Shown here one piece after another: positions 37,442-45,434 of a stretch of DNA of 64,000 nt. This DNA comes from Synergistaceae bacterium (GTDB lineage: Bacteria > Synergistota > Synergistia > Synergistales > Aminobacteriaceae), in NCBI GenBank assembly GCA_017445405.1, contig JAFSUD010000074.1, positions 20,418 to 84,417 on the forward strand, written 5' to 3'. A program made the position numbers and the translations under genes. Under the pieces are notes generated by a model. The model did not search any database. It was not told where the DNA came from and saw only the letters and a program-made list of their open reading frames with translations. Position 1 is the first letter of the stretch. The number at the start of each line of letters is the position of its first letter.

Positions 37442-38893
37442 ATGGCATCATTCAGACTCAGTAATAACACAATGCTCCTGCTTCAGAAAAGATTTCAGGA
37501 GTTCACGGAAGCAAGAATGACAGTTCACGCAAACATTCAGGCCTACATCAACAGCTACCAGAACTTCACAGGCAAGCGTTCGGACAGACAGGCGGAACTC
37601 GAGAAAGAATACATGCCCCGTTCTCCTCATATGGGGTGGCTGATATTCCGTGAGGGCAAAGATATTCTGTGGCAGGAGAATGATATTGCCGTCCTCATGG
37701 GCAGGAGTCAGGCCTCAATTTCGCGGGTGCTTGACAGAATGGAGCATAGTCTAGGATGGTGCTCACGCCTTCTCGCGCTGAGTGAGGAGACGAAATCCGC
37801 CAACAACGTAACGATCACTGCCTACCACGAGGGAATATTTGACCTGATATTTGACAAGTACGAAGATGAATACCTCAGCAGATTCATTCAGCCGAGACGG
37901 GGCAGCAATCCTCCCGACGCAGAAGAAGTGATGCGCTTCTGGGAATACCTGAAGGAGGACTCAGCACTTCACAGCGAATACACGTCAGACTTGCCGCTCA
38001 TAGCAGACGATGCCGAAAAGCTGCCCGAGATTACCCGGCTCGGTGCAGGAGATATTTTCTCCCTTATCTTCAGAAGGATACTCACTCCCAAAACAGGCCT
38101 TCTCTTCACTGTGATGTTTGCTCTGAGCTTTGAGATCGTGAGACGCTGGCATGAAGTAATGGCCGTAATATTTGCACACTCTCTTGTCGCGTTGAGTGCC
38201 TGCATGATTCTTCTGCACATGAGGAAATACCGTGTGAGTCTCCTCTCCGACGCTGGGGCAGTCTCGGCTTTGATGAGCGTCTTCTGGGGGCTTGGCCTGC
38301 TCTCAGGTGGATACATCTACACTCCCGGCGGAAATGCTCTCGCTCTCGGCAAAGAACATCCCCTGACTCTCGAGCCTGAACTCATGGGCAAACGTGTAGT
38401 GTTCAGGGTGATGTGTGAGTCTTACGGCGACATCAAGGAAATCTTCTGCAGGACGGACTTGGATCGCGAATATTTCTCTACGGGCTTCAATGATTACGGC
38501 TTCCCTGATCCGTTTATCGAGCCTGACAGACTGGAGGGCATGATACGCCTTGATGTGAAATATCTTGACAAGGACAACAAGGAGCACGGGCCGTTTACAT
38601 TCTCGTATGACATGGACACATTAAGTCAAGACCTCAGCAAGAAGGCTGTTATCAGCAGCAATTGGCTGTATGTCTCAAGAATAGCGGGCAATGCATCAGT
38701 GAATGTATACCTCAACAGTGATGCAGCTGATTCAGTAGTGTACGGCATCAACACGGACGAGCCTCATACTTCATGCAGAGTCCGAGCTGGCAGCAGCACA
38801 ATCATCACCATGAAGAACGCAAATCTTGATTATGTGAGTGCGTATCTGGTGTTCAAGGACGGGACGAGTTCAGATATCCGGCGTGCAGAGTAA
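37442..38893 (+). CDS. Membrane protein with RhuM-like winged-helix N-terminus
   Basis: A 483-residue protein. The N-terminal third (about 35-165) has an HTH-like block, LWQENDIAVLMGRSQASISR, then VTITAYHEGIFDLIFD and a Phe/Arg-rich end. This order resembles RhuM/Fic-associated virulence proteins. Two to three hydrophobic segments (about 230-300; FTVMFALSFEIVRRW, VIFAHSLVALSACMILL) follow. The C-terminal 180 residues look like a beta-rich domain on the far side of the membrane. ATG 37442 follows agaaggaggtact; the frame extends upstream with no ribosome site. It could sense outside and regulate the cassette opposite (inference). Confidence 0.65.
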   Translation: MASFRLSNNTMLLLQKRFQEFTEARMTVHANIQAYINSYQNFTGKRSDRQAELEKEYMPRSPHMGWLIFREGKDILWQENDIAVLMGRSQASISRVLDRMEHSLGWCSRLLALSEETKSANNVTITAYHEGIFDLIFDKYEDEYLSRFIQPRRGSNPPDAEEVMRFWEYLKEDSALHSEYTSDLPLIADDAEKLPEITRLGAGDIFSLIFRRILTPKTGLLFTVMFALSFEIVRRWHEVMAVIFAHSLVALSACMILLHMRKYRVSLLSDAGAVSALMSVFWGLGLLSGGYIYTPGGNALALGKEHPLTLEPELMGKRVVFRVMCESYGDIKEIFCRTDLDREYFSTGFNDYGFPDPFIEPDRLEGMIRLDVKYLDKDNKEHGPFTFSYDMDTLSQDLSKKAVISSNWLYVSRIAGNASVNVYLNSDAADSVVYGINTDEPHTSCRVRAGSSTIITMKNANLDYVSAYLVFKDGTSSDIRRAE

Positions 38894-38931
38894 GAATAGA
38901 GACCTCCCGGGTGTTCAGGAGGCCTTGTGAA

Positions 38932-39768
38932 TTAGTGAGTTGCTTTGAGGTACTGCAGATCTCCGTACCAGTATGATGCGGTAGTTCCTCCGTCAATCAG
39001 GAAATCACTTCCCGAAATCCACCGGCCTTTTTCGCTCATCAGAAACGCGGCCAAGTCGCCGACCTCATCAGGAGTCCCGGCTCTCCCTGCAGGACAAAGA
39101 CTAAGCATCTTCCTGTAGCCCTCGCCTCTCGGGCCGTGAAGCTCGTCGTTCGCTAACGGTGTGATGATTATTCCCGGGCTGATGGAGTTAATCGTTGCTC
39201 CTCGTTTTCCCCAGCGTGTGGCCTCGTACATCACGCGCAGGACATTGCAGCGTTTCGAGTACTGGTAGGCCTTGAGGGTATCAGTGATTGCCGCAATGAA
39301 CGGCAGAGTCATCAATTCATCGACTGGTGATGCGGCGAGCTGCTCGTTCTCCTCCTCAGAGAGCGCACCTAACCTGTGGCCAGACTGTGAGGAGATGACT
39401 ATTCCCGAGCCTCCGTCAGCAATAATCTTCCCGAACTCCTCAAGCAATACGGCAGTTCCATACAAGTCAACCTTTAGGATGTCCTGAACTGATGCCTGAG
39501 ACGGCGAGACTCCTGCAGCGTTAATCACGTGCTTTACCGCTCCGAAGCTCTGTGCATGTGAGACGAGTGCGATAATGTCATCACGTGAACCCAAATTTAC
39601 GGCTATAGTGCTCGTCTCGAAGCCAGCATCCTCAAGAATCTTTGCGGCTCTGTCTGCGTTTTCTTTCTTAACGTCGGCAAGAACTACATGTTTTCCTGCC
39701 CCGACTCTGCGGACTATTGCCTGACCTATAGAGCCAGTCCCCAACAATACGGCTGCATCTTTGCTCAT
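38932..39768 (-). CDS. Short-chain dehydrogenase/reductase
   Basis: A 278-residue SDR enzyme. Cofactor motif VLLGTGSIGQAIVRRVG at residues 8-24 (a GxGxxG variant), HVINAAG in place of NNAG, a catalytic Ser near ISSQSGHR and the YxxxK pair as AYQYSKR. The C-terminus has GRAGTPDEVGDLAAFLMS and ISGSDFLIDGG, typical of the family. Substrate unknown. Two partial copies of its own 5' end lie upstream at 128-bp spacing. It is the last gene of a minus-strand group with an acetyltransferase, an aldo-keto reductase and two hydrolases. Confidence 0.88.
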   Translation of the reverse strand: MSKDAAVLLGTGSIGQAIVRRVGAGKHVVLADVKKENADRAAKILEDAGFETSTIAVNLGSRDDIIALVSHAQSFGAVKHVINAAGVSPSQASVQDILKVDLYGTAVLLEEFGKIIADGGSGIVISSQSGHRLGALSEEENEQLAASPVDELMTLPFIAAITDTLKAYQYSKRCNVLRVMYEATRWGKRGATINSISPGIIITPLANDELHGPRGEGYRKMLSLCPAGRAGTPDEVGDLAAFLMSEKGRWISGSDFLIDGGTTASYWYGDLQYLKATH

Positions 39769-39896
39769 AATATATCTCCTTTCCTGACCGGCCGCACAGC
39801 ATGACGCAAGACTCTCTGCGAACTATCGCCTGCCGGTCGCGAAGCACGCGCAAGCCCCGAGCCAGTGCCTAACAATACGGCTACATCTTTGCTCAT
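39765..39896 (-). CDS. 43-codon ORF, partial SDR copy (proximal)
   Basis: From ATG 39896 the frame reads MSKDVAVLLGTGSGLARASR and ends RPVRKGDIL, stopping at a TGA that overlaps the ATG of the SDR gene. The first 13 residues copy the SDR start; the rest derives from diverged SDR 5' sequence plus a palindromic insert. The ribosome site aaaggagatat is also duplicated. Whether it is translated is unknown. Confidence 0.4.
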   Translation of the reverse strand: MSKDVAVLLGTGSGLARASRPAGDSSQRVLRHAVRPVRKGDIL

Positions 39897-40024
39897 GATA
39901 TATCTCCTTTCCTGACCGGCCGCACAGCATAACGCAAGAATCTCTGCGAACTATCGCCTGCCGGTCGCGAAGCACGCGCAAGCCCCGAGCCGATGCCCAA
40001 CAATACGGCTACATCTTTGCTCAT
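39769..40024 (-). repeat. Two 128-bp tandem repeats derived from the SDR 5' end
   Basis: ATG codons at 40024, 39896 and 39768 are exactly 128 bases apart. Each repeat contains a ribosome site, the MSKD start, about ten SDR codons and an inverted repeat (gaccggc at 39786-39792 with gccggtc at 39832-39838; second copy 39914-39920 with 39960-39966). The two repeats differ at only a handful of bases. Confidence 0.8.
39893..40024 (-). CDS. 43-codon ORF, partial SDR copy (distal)
   Basis: From ATG 40024 the frame reads MSKDVAVLLGIGSGLARASR and ends RPVRKGDIS, stopping at a TGA that overlaps the next repeat's ATG. It is nearly identical to the proximal copy. The acetyltransferase stop is one base upstream of its ATG. 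Confidence 0.4.
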   Translation of the reverse strand: MSKDVAVLLGIGSGLARASRPAGDSSQRFLRYAVRPVRKGDIS

Positions 40025-40025
40025 G

Positions 40026-40577
40026 CTATACCTCCTTCACAATCTTGGCCGGAACTCCCACAGCGACGCAGTTATCCGGCACATCATGAGTAACAACTGA
40101 GCCAGTGCCTATAATAGCATTCTCGCCTATAGTTACGCTGGGAAGGATATTTACTCTCGCACCTATCCATGCGTTGCGCTTGATGTGAATCTCCTTCGTC
40201 ATGATTACCCGGATGTTGTGAGGCTCGTGATTCACCGTGAAGAGTCCGACTTCAGGGCCGAACATTACGCCGTCCTCAACAATAATTGTCCCGATGGACA
40301 TAGCAGTCAGGCCGTGATTGGCGAAGACATTTCTGCCGAGCTTCATGCAGCAGGCAATATCAATCTGGAACGGCGGAGTCAGGAACGTACCTTCAGGGAG
40401 TCCTCCTAAGAGTTCTCGCTCGAGAGTGATAATGCTTTCTCTGTCGTAGGGGTCAGTCTGGTTAATCTTCCAGCACAGATGACGGCAGCGTCTCATTTCT
40501 CCGTGAGCCTCACGCAAATAATTCTCGTCCCTGATGTCGTAGCTCTTGCCGTTACGCAAGTCCTCAAATACGCTCAT
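40026..40577 (-). CDS. Maltose/galactoside-type sugar O-acetyltransferase
   Basis: A 183-residue left-handed beta-helix acetyltransferase. The N-terminal Mac domain (RDENYLREAHGEMRRCRHLCW) is followed by hexapeptide repeats. The active-site region is FTVNHEPHN with the catalytic His, then IGARVNILPSVTIGENAIIGTGSVVTHDVP. Such enzymes acetylate sugars from acetyl-CoA. It starts 2 bases after the aldo-keto reductase stop, so the two are coupled. Confidence 0.88.
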   Translation of the reverse strand: MSVFEDLRNGKSYDIRDENYLREAHGEMRRCRHLCWKINQTDPYDRESIITLERELLGGLPEGTFLTPPFQIDIACCMKLGRNVFANHGLTAMSIGTIIVEDGVMFGPEVGLFTVNHEPHNIRVIMTKEIHIKRNAWIGARVNILPSVTIGENAIIGTGSVVTHDVPDNCVAVGVPAKIVKEV

Positions 40578-40579
40578 GA

Positions 40580-41575
40580 TTAGAATGCATGCTGCTTTGT
40601 GTGCGCAACGTAAGGAGCTTCGAGGGCAGAGATCTCCTCATCACTCAGCACTATATCTACTGCAGAGGCTGCTTCCTCTACATGCTTGACGCTTGTAGTT
40701 CCGACGACCGGCGAGCAGATGAACGGCTTGCTGAGCATCCACGCGAGCGACTCCTGAGCCATTGTGCGGCCATGTTCACGCGCTACCTTCTCGAGGTTAT
40801 CGACTACGGCTTTATCCTGTGCGGCTGTCTTGTCAGTCCAGACCATAGGCGAGACTGCATCAATCTTTGTGCGTGCTGTCTGAGTCCCCCAAGGGTGAGC
40901 GCATCTTCCTCCGGCAAGAGGACTCCACGGATTCACGCCGACCTTCCTGTCAAGGCAGAGGGGCATCATTTCGTGTTCTTCCTCCCTGTAGATGAGGTTG
41001 TACTGATTCTGCATGGTGATGAACTTTGTCCAGTGATTGCGCTCTGCTATGTTCTGGAGACGCTCGAACTGCCACGCGTCCATAGTGCACGCGCCTATGT
41101 ATCTCGCCTTGCCGGACTTCACAACGTCATGAAGTGCCTCCATGATTTCCTCCATCGGGGTGAGCGCATCGAGCCTGTGAATCTGGTAGAGGTCTACGTA
41201 ATCGAGTCCTAAGCGTTTGAGGCTGTGGTCAATCTCGCTCATGATGTTTTTGCGTGAAGAGCCTGCACCGTTGGGCTTTCCTGCCCTCATCTCGAAGTTC
41301 ACTTTTGTAGCTACAACTATCTCGTCCCTATTGAGGCCGAACTCGCGGATGAGCTTGCCTGTGATTTCCTCGCTGCTGCCGAGCTGATACACATTCGCTG
41401 TGTCGAAAAAGTTAATGCCCAGCTCTACGGCCTTCCTGAAAAGCGGTTTTGCGTCCTCGAACTCCATTGCCCAAGGGAATACTCCGTTTTCGCTGCCTGG
41501 CTTGCCGAAGCTCATCATTCCGAGACATATACGCGAGACATCAACGCCGCTGTTTCCGAGTTTCACATACTTCAT
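40580..41575 (-). CDS. Aldo/keto reductase
   Basis: A 331-residue (alpha/beta)8 NADPH-dependent reductase. The catalytic Tyr and Asp are in FFDTANVYQLGSSEE, the Lys in VVATKVNFEM, and the His in VDLYQIHRLD. The C-terminal VVGTTSVKHVEEA is the cofactor clamp region. Length and pattern match the YajO/Tas-like group. ATG 41575 follows agaaggagagt. Located between the secreted hydrolases and the acetyltransferase. Confidence 0.9.
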   Translation of the reverse strand: MKYVKLGNSGVDVSRICLGMMSFGKPGSENGVFPWAMEFEDAKPLFRKAVELGINFFDTANVYQLGSSEEITGKLIREFGLNRDEIVVATKVNFEMRAGKPNGAGSSRKNIMSEIDHSLKRLGLDYVDLYQIHRLDALTPMEEIMEALHDVVKSGKARYIGACTMDAWQFERLQNIAERNHWTKFITMQNQYNLIYREEEHEMMPLCLDRKVGVNPWSPLAGGRCAHPWGTQTARTKIDAVSPMVWTDKTAAQDKAVVDNLEKVAREHGRTMAQESLAWMLSKPFICSPVVGTTSVKHVEEAASAVDIVLSDEEISALEAPYVAHTKQHAF

Positions 41576-41668
41576 CTATAAATACTCTCCTTCTTGTGGA
41601 ATGGCACAATGATAGCCGGGCATGATTGATTCATCAAATTGACATATCCTATTAACGATTAATGATAC

Positions 41669-42574
41669 TTATTCTGTGTCAATGAGCTTCAGCATCCGAA
41701 GCCACGCCATGAACTGCTCAGGCCACAGGTAACTCGTGAACGGCTTATGTCCCATCCCGAAGTTATGCCCTCCGAGTCCGTAGAGGTGAAGCTCGGCAAC
41801 TCCTCTCTTCTGCCACGCCTGGATTACCTCAAATCCGCTCTGTCCTGAGAGTTCATCATCAGAGGACATAGCCGCAAACAACGGAGGGAGCTTGTCGGGC
41901 ATCTCGCGCATCACGAGCTGGCCGTAAATCGAGCCGATGAAGTCCGCTTTGCAATCTGCAGGAGCACTCTCCGCGTTGTACACTGCCATCAATGCCCCCG
42001 CAGAGAATCCCACTATCCCCACTCTGTCTGGCTTGATGCGGAACTCTGCAGCTCTCTCACGCACTAACTTCACTGCAGCGTTCATGTCCTCGTAAGCGTA
42101 ATCCGGAGTCGCAGGAGCGTAACTGCCGCTTCGTCCTCCTGCACGGTAACCGGCCATCTTCTCGGCAGCATAGGCCTGATATTCTGCTTCATCTCGTGGA
42201 GTCTCCTCAACACGATACTTCAGAATGAACGTCGCGAATCCCTGAGACTTGAACCATTCCGCAGCCTCATAGCCTCCGCTCCCGAAAGTGTGATGCAGGA
42301 ATGCTCCGCCCGGCGCAATGATGATAGCTGCACCGTTGGACTTGGCCTCGTCTGGAAGGTACGGAATGAGCGTCGGGACTTTCACGTTGCGGACGAACTG
42401 ACCGCGTCCCTGAATCTCGTACCACTGCTCATAGTTGATGTCAGCGTCAGAGTGCTCATCGTACAGGAAAATCTGACTCTCGAACTTCGGAGCGTCAATG
42501 TACTTCAGTTCCTGAGCTTGTGATGATGATGCAAGAGTAATCATCAATGCTATAGCCAGCAAAGCCTTCATCAT
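41669..42574 (-). CDS. Secreted alpha/beta hydrolase (esterase-like)
   Basis: A 301-residue exported hydrolase. Signal peptide MMKALLAIALMITLASSSQA. Oxyanion region IIAPGGAFLHHTFG, nucleophile Ser in VGIVGFSAGALMAVY (GxSxG), Asp in the SSDDELS region and His in LYGLGGHNFG. The pattern resembles small carboxylesterases and acetylxylan-esterase-like enzymes. Its ATG overlaps the stop of the second hydrolase gene (ATGA), so the two secreted hydrolases are coupled and may act on the same polymer or ester. Confidence 0.87.
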   Translation of the reverse strand: MMKALLAIALMITLASSSQAQELKYIDAPKFESQIFLYDEHSDADINYEQWYEIQGRGQFVRNVKVPTLIPYLPDEAKSNGAAIIIAPGGAFLHHTFGSGGYEAAEWFKSQGFATFILKYRVEETPRDEAEYQAYAAEKMAGYRAGGRSGSYAPATPDYAYEDMNAAVKLVRERAAEFRIKPDRVGIVGFSAGALMAVYNAESAPADCKADFIGSIYGQLVMREMPDKLPPLFAAMSSDDELSGQSGFEVIQAWQKRGVAELHLYGLGGHNFGMGHKPFTSYLWPEQFMAWLRMLKLIDTE

Positions 42575-43635
42575 TTATCAAGTCCTTTCTCTGCTAACCA
42601 TTTCGAGAGCAGGTCGGCAATCTCTATGTTGTTGAGGTCGCTGAACATAAAGTGAGTGTTGCCCTTGATGCCGAGTTCAGGGAGGTGAATCACTGTGCAG
42701 TCTCCGCCGTACTTGTTGACGAGTTCCGCAAACTTTCTCCCGAGTGCGAGTTCTCCGCGCCACTGGTCGGAGCCGTAATTGTCGGTAGGTTCTGTTGCGA
42801 TGTGGTCGCCGTAAAAGATGACGATCGGAAACTTCGTGAACTTCCTGAACTCTTCCAACGGAATAGCTGTGCCCTCAATCAGGCCGAACGATGTGCTTAT
42901 TGCTTCAGGGACTTCACCTTCAGGAAAGAGTCTCGGGCTTCCTCCGGGTTCGTAAGCAACAATGGCTTTGATGTTCTCAGTGCGTGATACAGTCATCCAT
43001 CCTGCACCGCCTCCCTGCGAGTGAGTAACCAGAATCGCCGGGCCTGTCTTCTCCAAGAGTGCAGCAATTGAGTCAGCGACGACGCTGAAGTCGAGAGGGC
43101 CTGTGTTTGGCGTTCCCTGACGGTAGAACTGCTCGAGACTCGCTTTGTCTCGCGGGAACTGCGAGTCCTCGTAGTATTCCGGCCAGCGTCCGAGCCTGAA
43201 GAGCGTGAACATCGTGCGGTCGTAGTACATCGGGGTCATTGCATCACCAGAGGCTAACGTGAATCCTGCTTCTCCTCTGCGCGGCTGGTCGACAAGATAC
43301 GCCGTGAATCCCCTCCGCAGAAATATGTTCTGGAAGCCCTCGCGTCCGTCTGGTGTCGTCTCCCACGTACGCTTTGACTGCCCGCCTCCGTGAAGGAACA
43401 CTAACGGGAGCTTCTTTGCGTTCACAGGGACTTGATACCAGACGTAAGCATGATCCCCGTATGCTGTCTGCCCCGACTGACTCCAGAGATCAGAGAACAC
43501 GAACTCTCCGTTGTCTGTCAAAGTGCTTCCTCCGACGAGAAAGCTGCCCTGTTCCTGAATCACCAGCGGTTCTTGTGCGGTACATACTGATGCGAGACAC
43601 AGCCCGGCCATGACCAGCAATAATGATTTCCTCAT
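42571..43635 (-). CDS. Secreted alpha/beta hydrolase
   Basis: A 354-residue exported hydrolase. Signal peptide MRKSLLLVMAGLCLASVCTA. HGGG oxyanion motif in LVFLHGGGQSKRTWE, nucleophile Ser in LVTHSQGGGAGW, Asp near VIFYGDHIA, and a late His in KGNTHFMFSD. ATG 43635 follows aggaggttaat. It is the first gene of the minus-strand group and faces the LysR gene at 43734. Confidence 0.87.
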   Translation of the reverse strand: MRKSLLLVMAGLCLASVCTAQEPLVIQEQGSFLVGGSTLTDNGEFVFSDLWSQSGQTAYGDHAYVWYQVPVNAKKLPLVFLHGGGQSKRTWETTPDGREGFQNIFLRRGFTAYLVDQPRRGEAGFTLASGDAMTPMYYDRTMFTLFRLGRWPEYYEDSQFPRDKASLEQFYRQGTPNTGPLDFSVVADSIAALLEKTGPAILVTHSQGGGAGWMTVSRTENIKAIVAYEPGGSPRLFPEGEVPEAISTSFGLIEGTAIPLEEFRKFTKFPIVIFYGDHIATEPTDNYGSDQWRGELALGRKFAELVNKYGGDCTVIHLPELGIKGNTHFMFSDLNNIEIADLLSKWLAEKGLDK

Positions 43636-43663
43636 GAGTAATTAACCTCCTGCAAAATTTGAT

Positions 43664-43692
43664 TAGGCAATCTTAGTTGATAACGATATAAT
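43664..43692 (+). promoter_or_regulatory. Possible promoter for the LysR gene at 43734
   Basis: TAGGCA (43664-43669) and TATAAT (43687-43692) with 17 bases between. The -10 is perfect, the -35 matches four of six positions. The 98-bp gap is shared with the divergent hydrolase operon. Confidence 0.4.
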
Positions 43693-43733
43693 ACACAAAT
43701 CACAGTTACTATTAGCAATCAATAATATTTATC

Positions 43734-44621
43734 ATGGACACTAAGCAGATTGATTACGTTCTGGAACTTGCGAAGACCAAGAACTTTAACCGTGCAGCAG
43801 AGAACCTCTACATCTCACAGCCCGCTTTGACTTACCAGATAAAGAGCATCGAGGCAGAGGTAGGCTTTATGCTGTTCGAGCGTTCGCCAAGAGGAGCAGT
43901 CCTCACTCCTGCAGGTGAGCAGTTCTGCGTTACTCTGAGGAACATACGCAACGACTTCAAGAGAGCCGTAGAACAGGGGCAGAACTTCAGCACGCATTAC
44001 CGCACTAATATCACGATAGGGCTTCCCATGAGGAGCGCGATATACTTTCTCCCTGAAGCGATAGAGATTTTCGGGCAGACCAGCAGCGATATATCAATAA
44101 CTCCGCATTTCCTTGCACTCTATGACACGTCGTCATTCCTGAATGGCGAGGAGGACATACTTTTTGCGAGGCAGAACAACGTGAAAAACATACCGGGCAT
44201 AAAGATTCATCCGCTGTTCGAGAGCAGAATATACCTCATCACCGAGAAGACTGACGAACTCGCAGGGAGAGAGATTGTGCATCCTGAGGACTTGGCCGGA
44301 AGGACTCTGATGATCGGGGGAGGATCGCCTCCCGAGCTAAAGGCAGTGCAGAACCGCTTGATTGACACGCTGAATATCCGCTACTTCAACAGCAACGACC
44401 GCGAGACGACATTAACGAACATTGCGGCACACAAGGGAGTATGCCTTGCACCAGGCTTTCTGAACGACCACAACGGGGAATTTGCGTGGACATTGTTCGA
44501 CTGTCCGGAGAGGGTGAAGTGCGTGCTGTGTACACATTCAGATGAGAAGCGGGAATGCGTGAAGGATTTTGTGAGGCTGCTGCAGAAGATGTACAGGGAT
44601 AACCCGGAGTTTCCTGCCTGA
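43734..44621 (+). CDS. LysR-family transcriptional regulator
   Basis: A 295-residue LysR protein with the HTH FNRAAENLYISQPALTYQIKSIEAEVG at residues 18-44 and a substrate-binding domain. It is divergent from the hydrolase/AKR/acetyltransferase/SDR group and probably controls it. The last 93 bases of the gene are repeated 105 bases downstream, after the stop codon, with four differences. Confidence 0.9.
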   Translation: MDTKQIDYVLELAKTKNFNRAAENLYISQPALTYQIKSIEAEVGFMLFERSPRGAVLTPAGEQFCVTLRNIRNDFKRAVEQGQNFSTHYRTNITIGLPMRSAIYFLPEAIEIFGQTSSDISITPHFLALYDTSSFLNGEEDILFARQNNVKNIPGIKIHPLFESRIYLITEKTDELAGREIVHPEDLAGRTLMIGGGSPPELKAVQNRLIDTLNIRYFNSNDRETTLTNIAAHKGVCLAPGFLNDHNGEFAWTLFDCPERVKCVLCTHSDEKRECVKDFVRLLQKMYRDNPEFPA

Positions 44622-44633
44622 GCACATTAGCAC

Positions 44634-44726
44634 TGTACACATTCAGACGAAAAGCGGGAATGCGTGAAGGATTTTGTGAGGCTGCTGCAGAAGATATACA
44701 GGGATAACCCGGAGTTTCCTGCTTGA
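44634..44726 (+). repeat. Duplicated 3' end of the LysR gene
   Basis: This segment repeats 44529-44621 (end of the LysR gene including its stop) with only four changes, three of them synonymous in the LysR frame. It has no start codon of its own in a useful position and is preceded by TAG. It is a gene tail left by duplication or by allele exchange. Confidence 0.8.
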
Positions 44727-44797
44727 ACATATTCATGCAATATTCACCACAGCAATATATACTATTAATCATTCAGATAAACGGAGGAGATACACCC

Positions 44798-45382
44798 ATG
44801 TTAAGGACGACAAAGAGTTTAGCATTAGCCGTGATGATTATGCTTTCAGTGATGACATTTACGGAAGAGACCGCGCACGCTGCTGCAAAGCCTAGACAGC
44901 AGACAAAGCCCGCTCCGACAAAGCCCGCTCCGACAAAAAATGTCCGCAAAGTTACTCCCCCCCAAGACAACGCTGCCAAGCTGTACGTGCAGAAAGTTAA
45001 TGCGTTCATCAAAGACTCTAGATGGCAGCCCGGCACAAACTATAACGGCTCGCAGAACCCCAAGCTCTCAAAGTATGGATGTATGGGGTGCTGTGCGTAT
45101 GCTGCGGATTTCGTGCAGTATGTTTTCGGCAAGGACTCTCCCAGAAGCGGGACGCTGTTTAAGGCTCTTAGTCAGGTAAGAGCAGGTGATGTTATCGTTT
45201 TGAGTAATCCCTCGCACTGGATCGTAGTCCTCGCCAGAAGCGGAAACAGCCTCGAGACTCTTGAAGGCAACTGGATGGGCAAGGCAGTCCGCGAGAAAGG
45301 AGCATACACCATCAGCGGAAATGTCCTCATGCGCAGCGGCAAGAAGTTCCGGACGTTCTCGTTGGGGTATCATTATCGGTAA
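44798..45382 (+). CDS. Secreted CHAP/NlpC-like cysteine hydrolase
   Basis: A 194-residue exported protein. The signal peptide (LRTTKSLALAVMIMLSV, end near AHA) is followed by a Pro/Lys/Thr-rich spacer with KPAPT repeats. The catalytic domain has a Cys in YGCMGCCAYAADFVQYVFG and a His in SNPSHWIVVLA, with a Glu/Asn in LETLEGNW. This order (Cys, His, polar) suits amidase or endopeptidase domains of the CHAP/NlpC type acting on peptidoglycan. ATG 44798 follows cggaggagat; upstream in-frame ATGs lie in the LysR tail duplicate region. Confidence 0.7.
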   Translation: MLRTTKSLALAVMIMLSVMTFTEETAHAAAKPRQQTKPAPTKPAPTKNVRKVTPPQDNAAKLYVQKVNAFIKDSRWQPGTNYNGSQNPKLSKYGCMGCCAYAADFVQYVFGKDSPRSGTLFKALSQVRAGDVIVLSNPSHWIVVLARSGNSLETLEGNWMGKAVREKGAYTISGNVLMRSGKKFRTFSLGYHYR

Positions 45383-45392
45383 GAGAAAAGCG

Positions 45393-45427
45393 AAGGGGCT
45401 TCAGGAATTTTCCCGGAGTCCCTTTTT
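45393..45427. terminator. Terminator between convergent genes
   Basis: AAGGGGCT (45393-45400) pairs with AGTCCCTT (45417-45424, one G-T pair), followed by TTT to 45427. It serves the CHAP-like gene and sits 8 bases from the end of the symporter gene on the other strand. Confidence 0.65.
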
Positions 45428-45434
45428 GTGAGCA

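Noticed and set aside
38903..38922. Terminator after the RhuM-like gene
   Set aside because: CCTCC/GGAGG can pair, but there is no T-run and the stem is only five bases; support is too weak.
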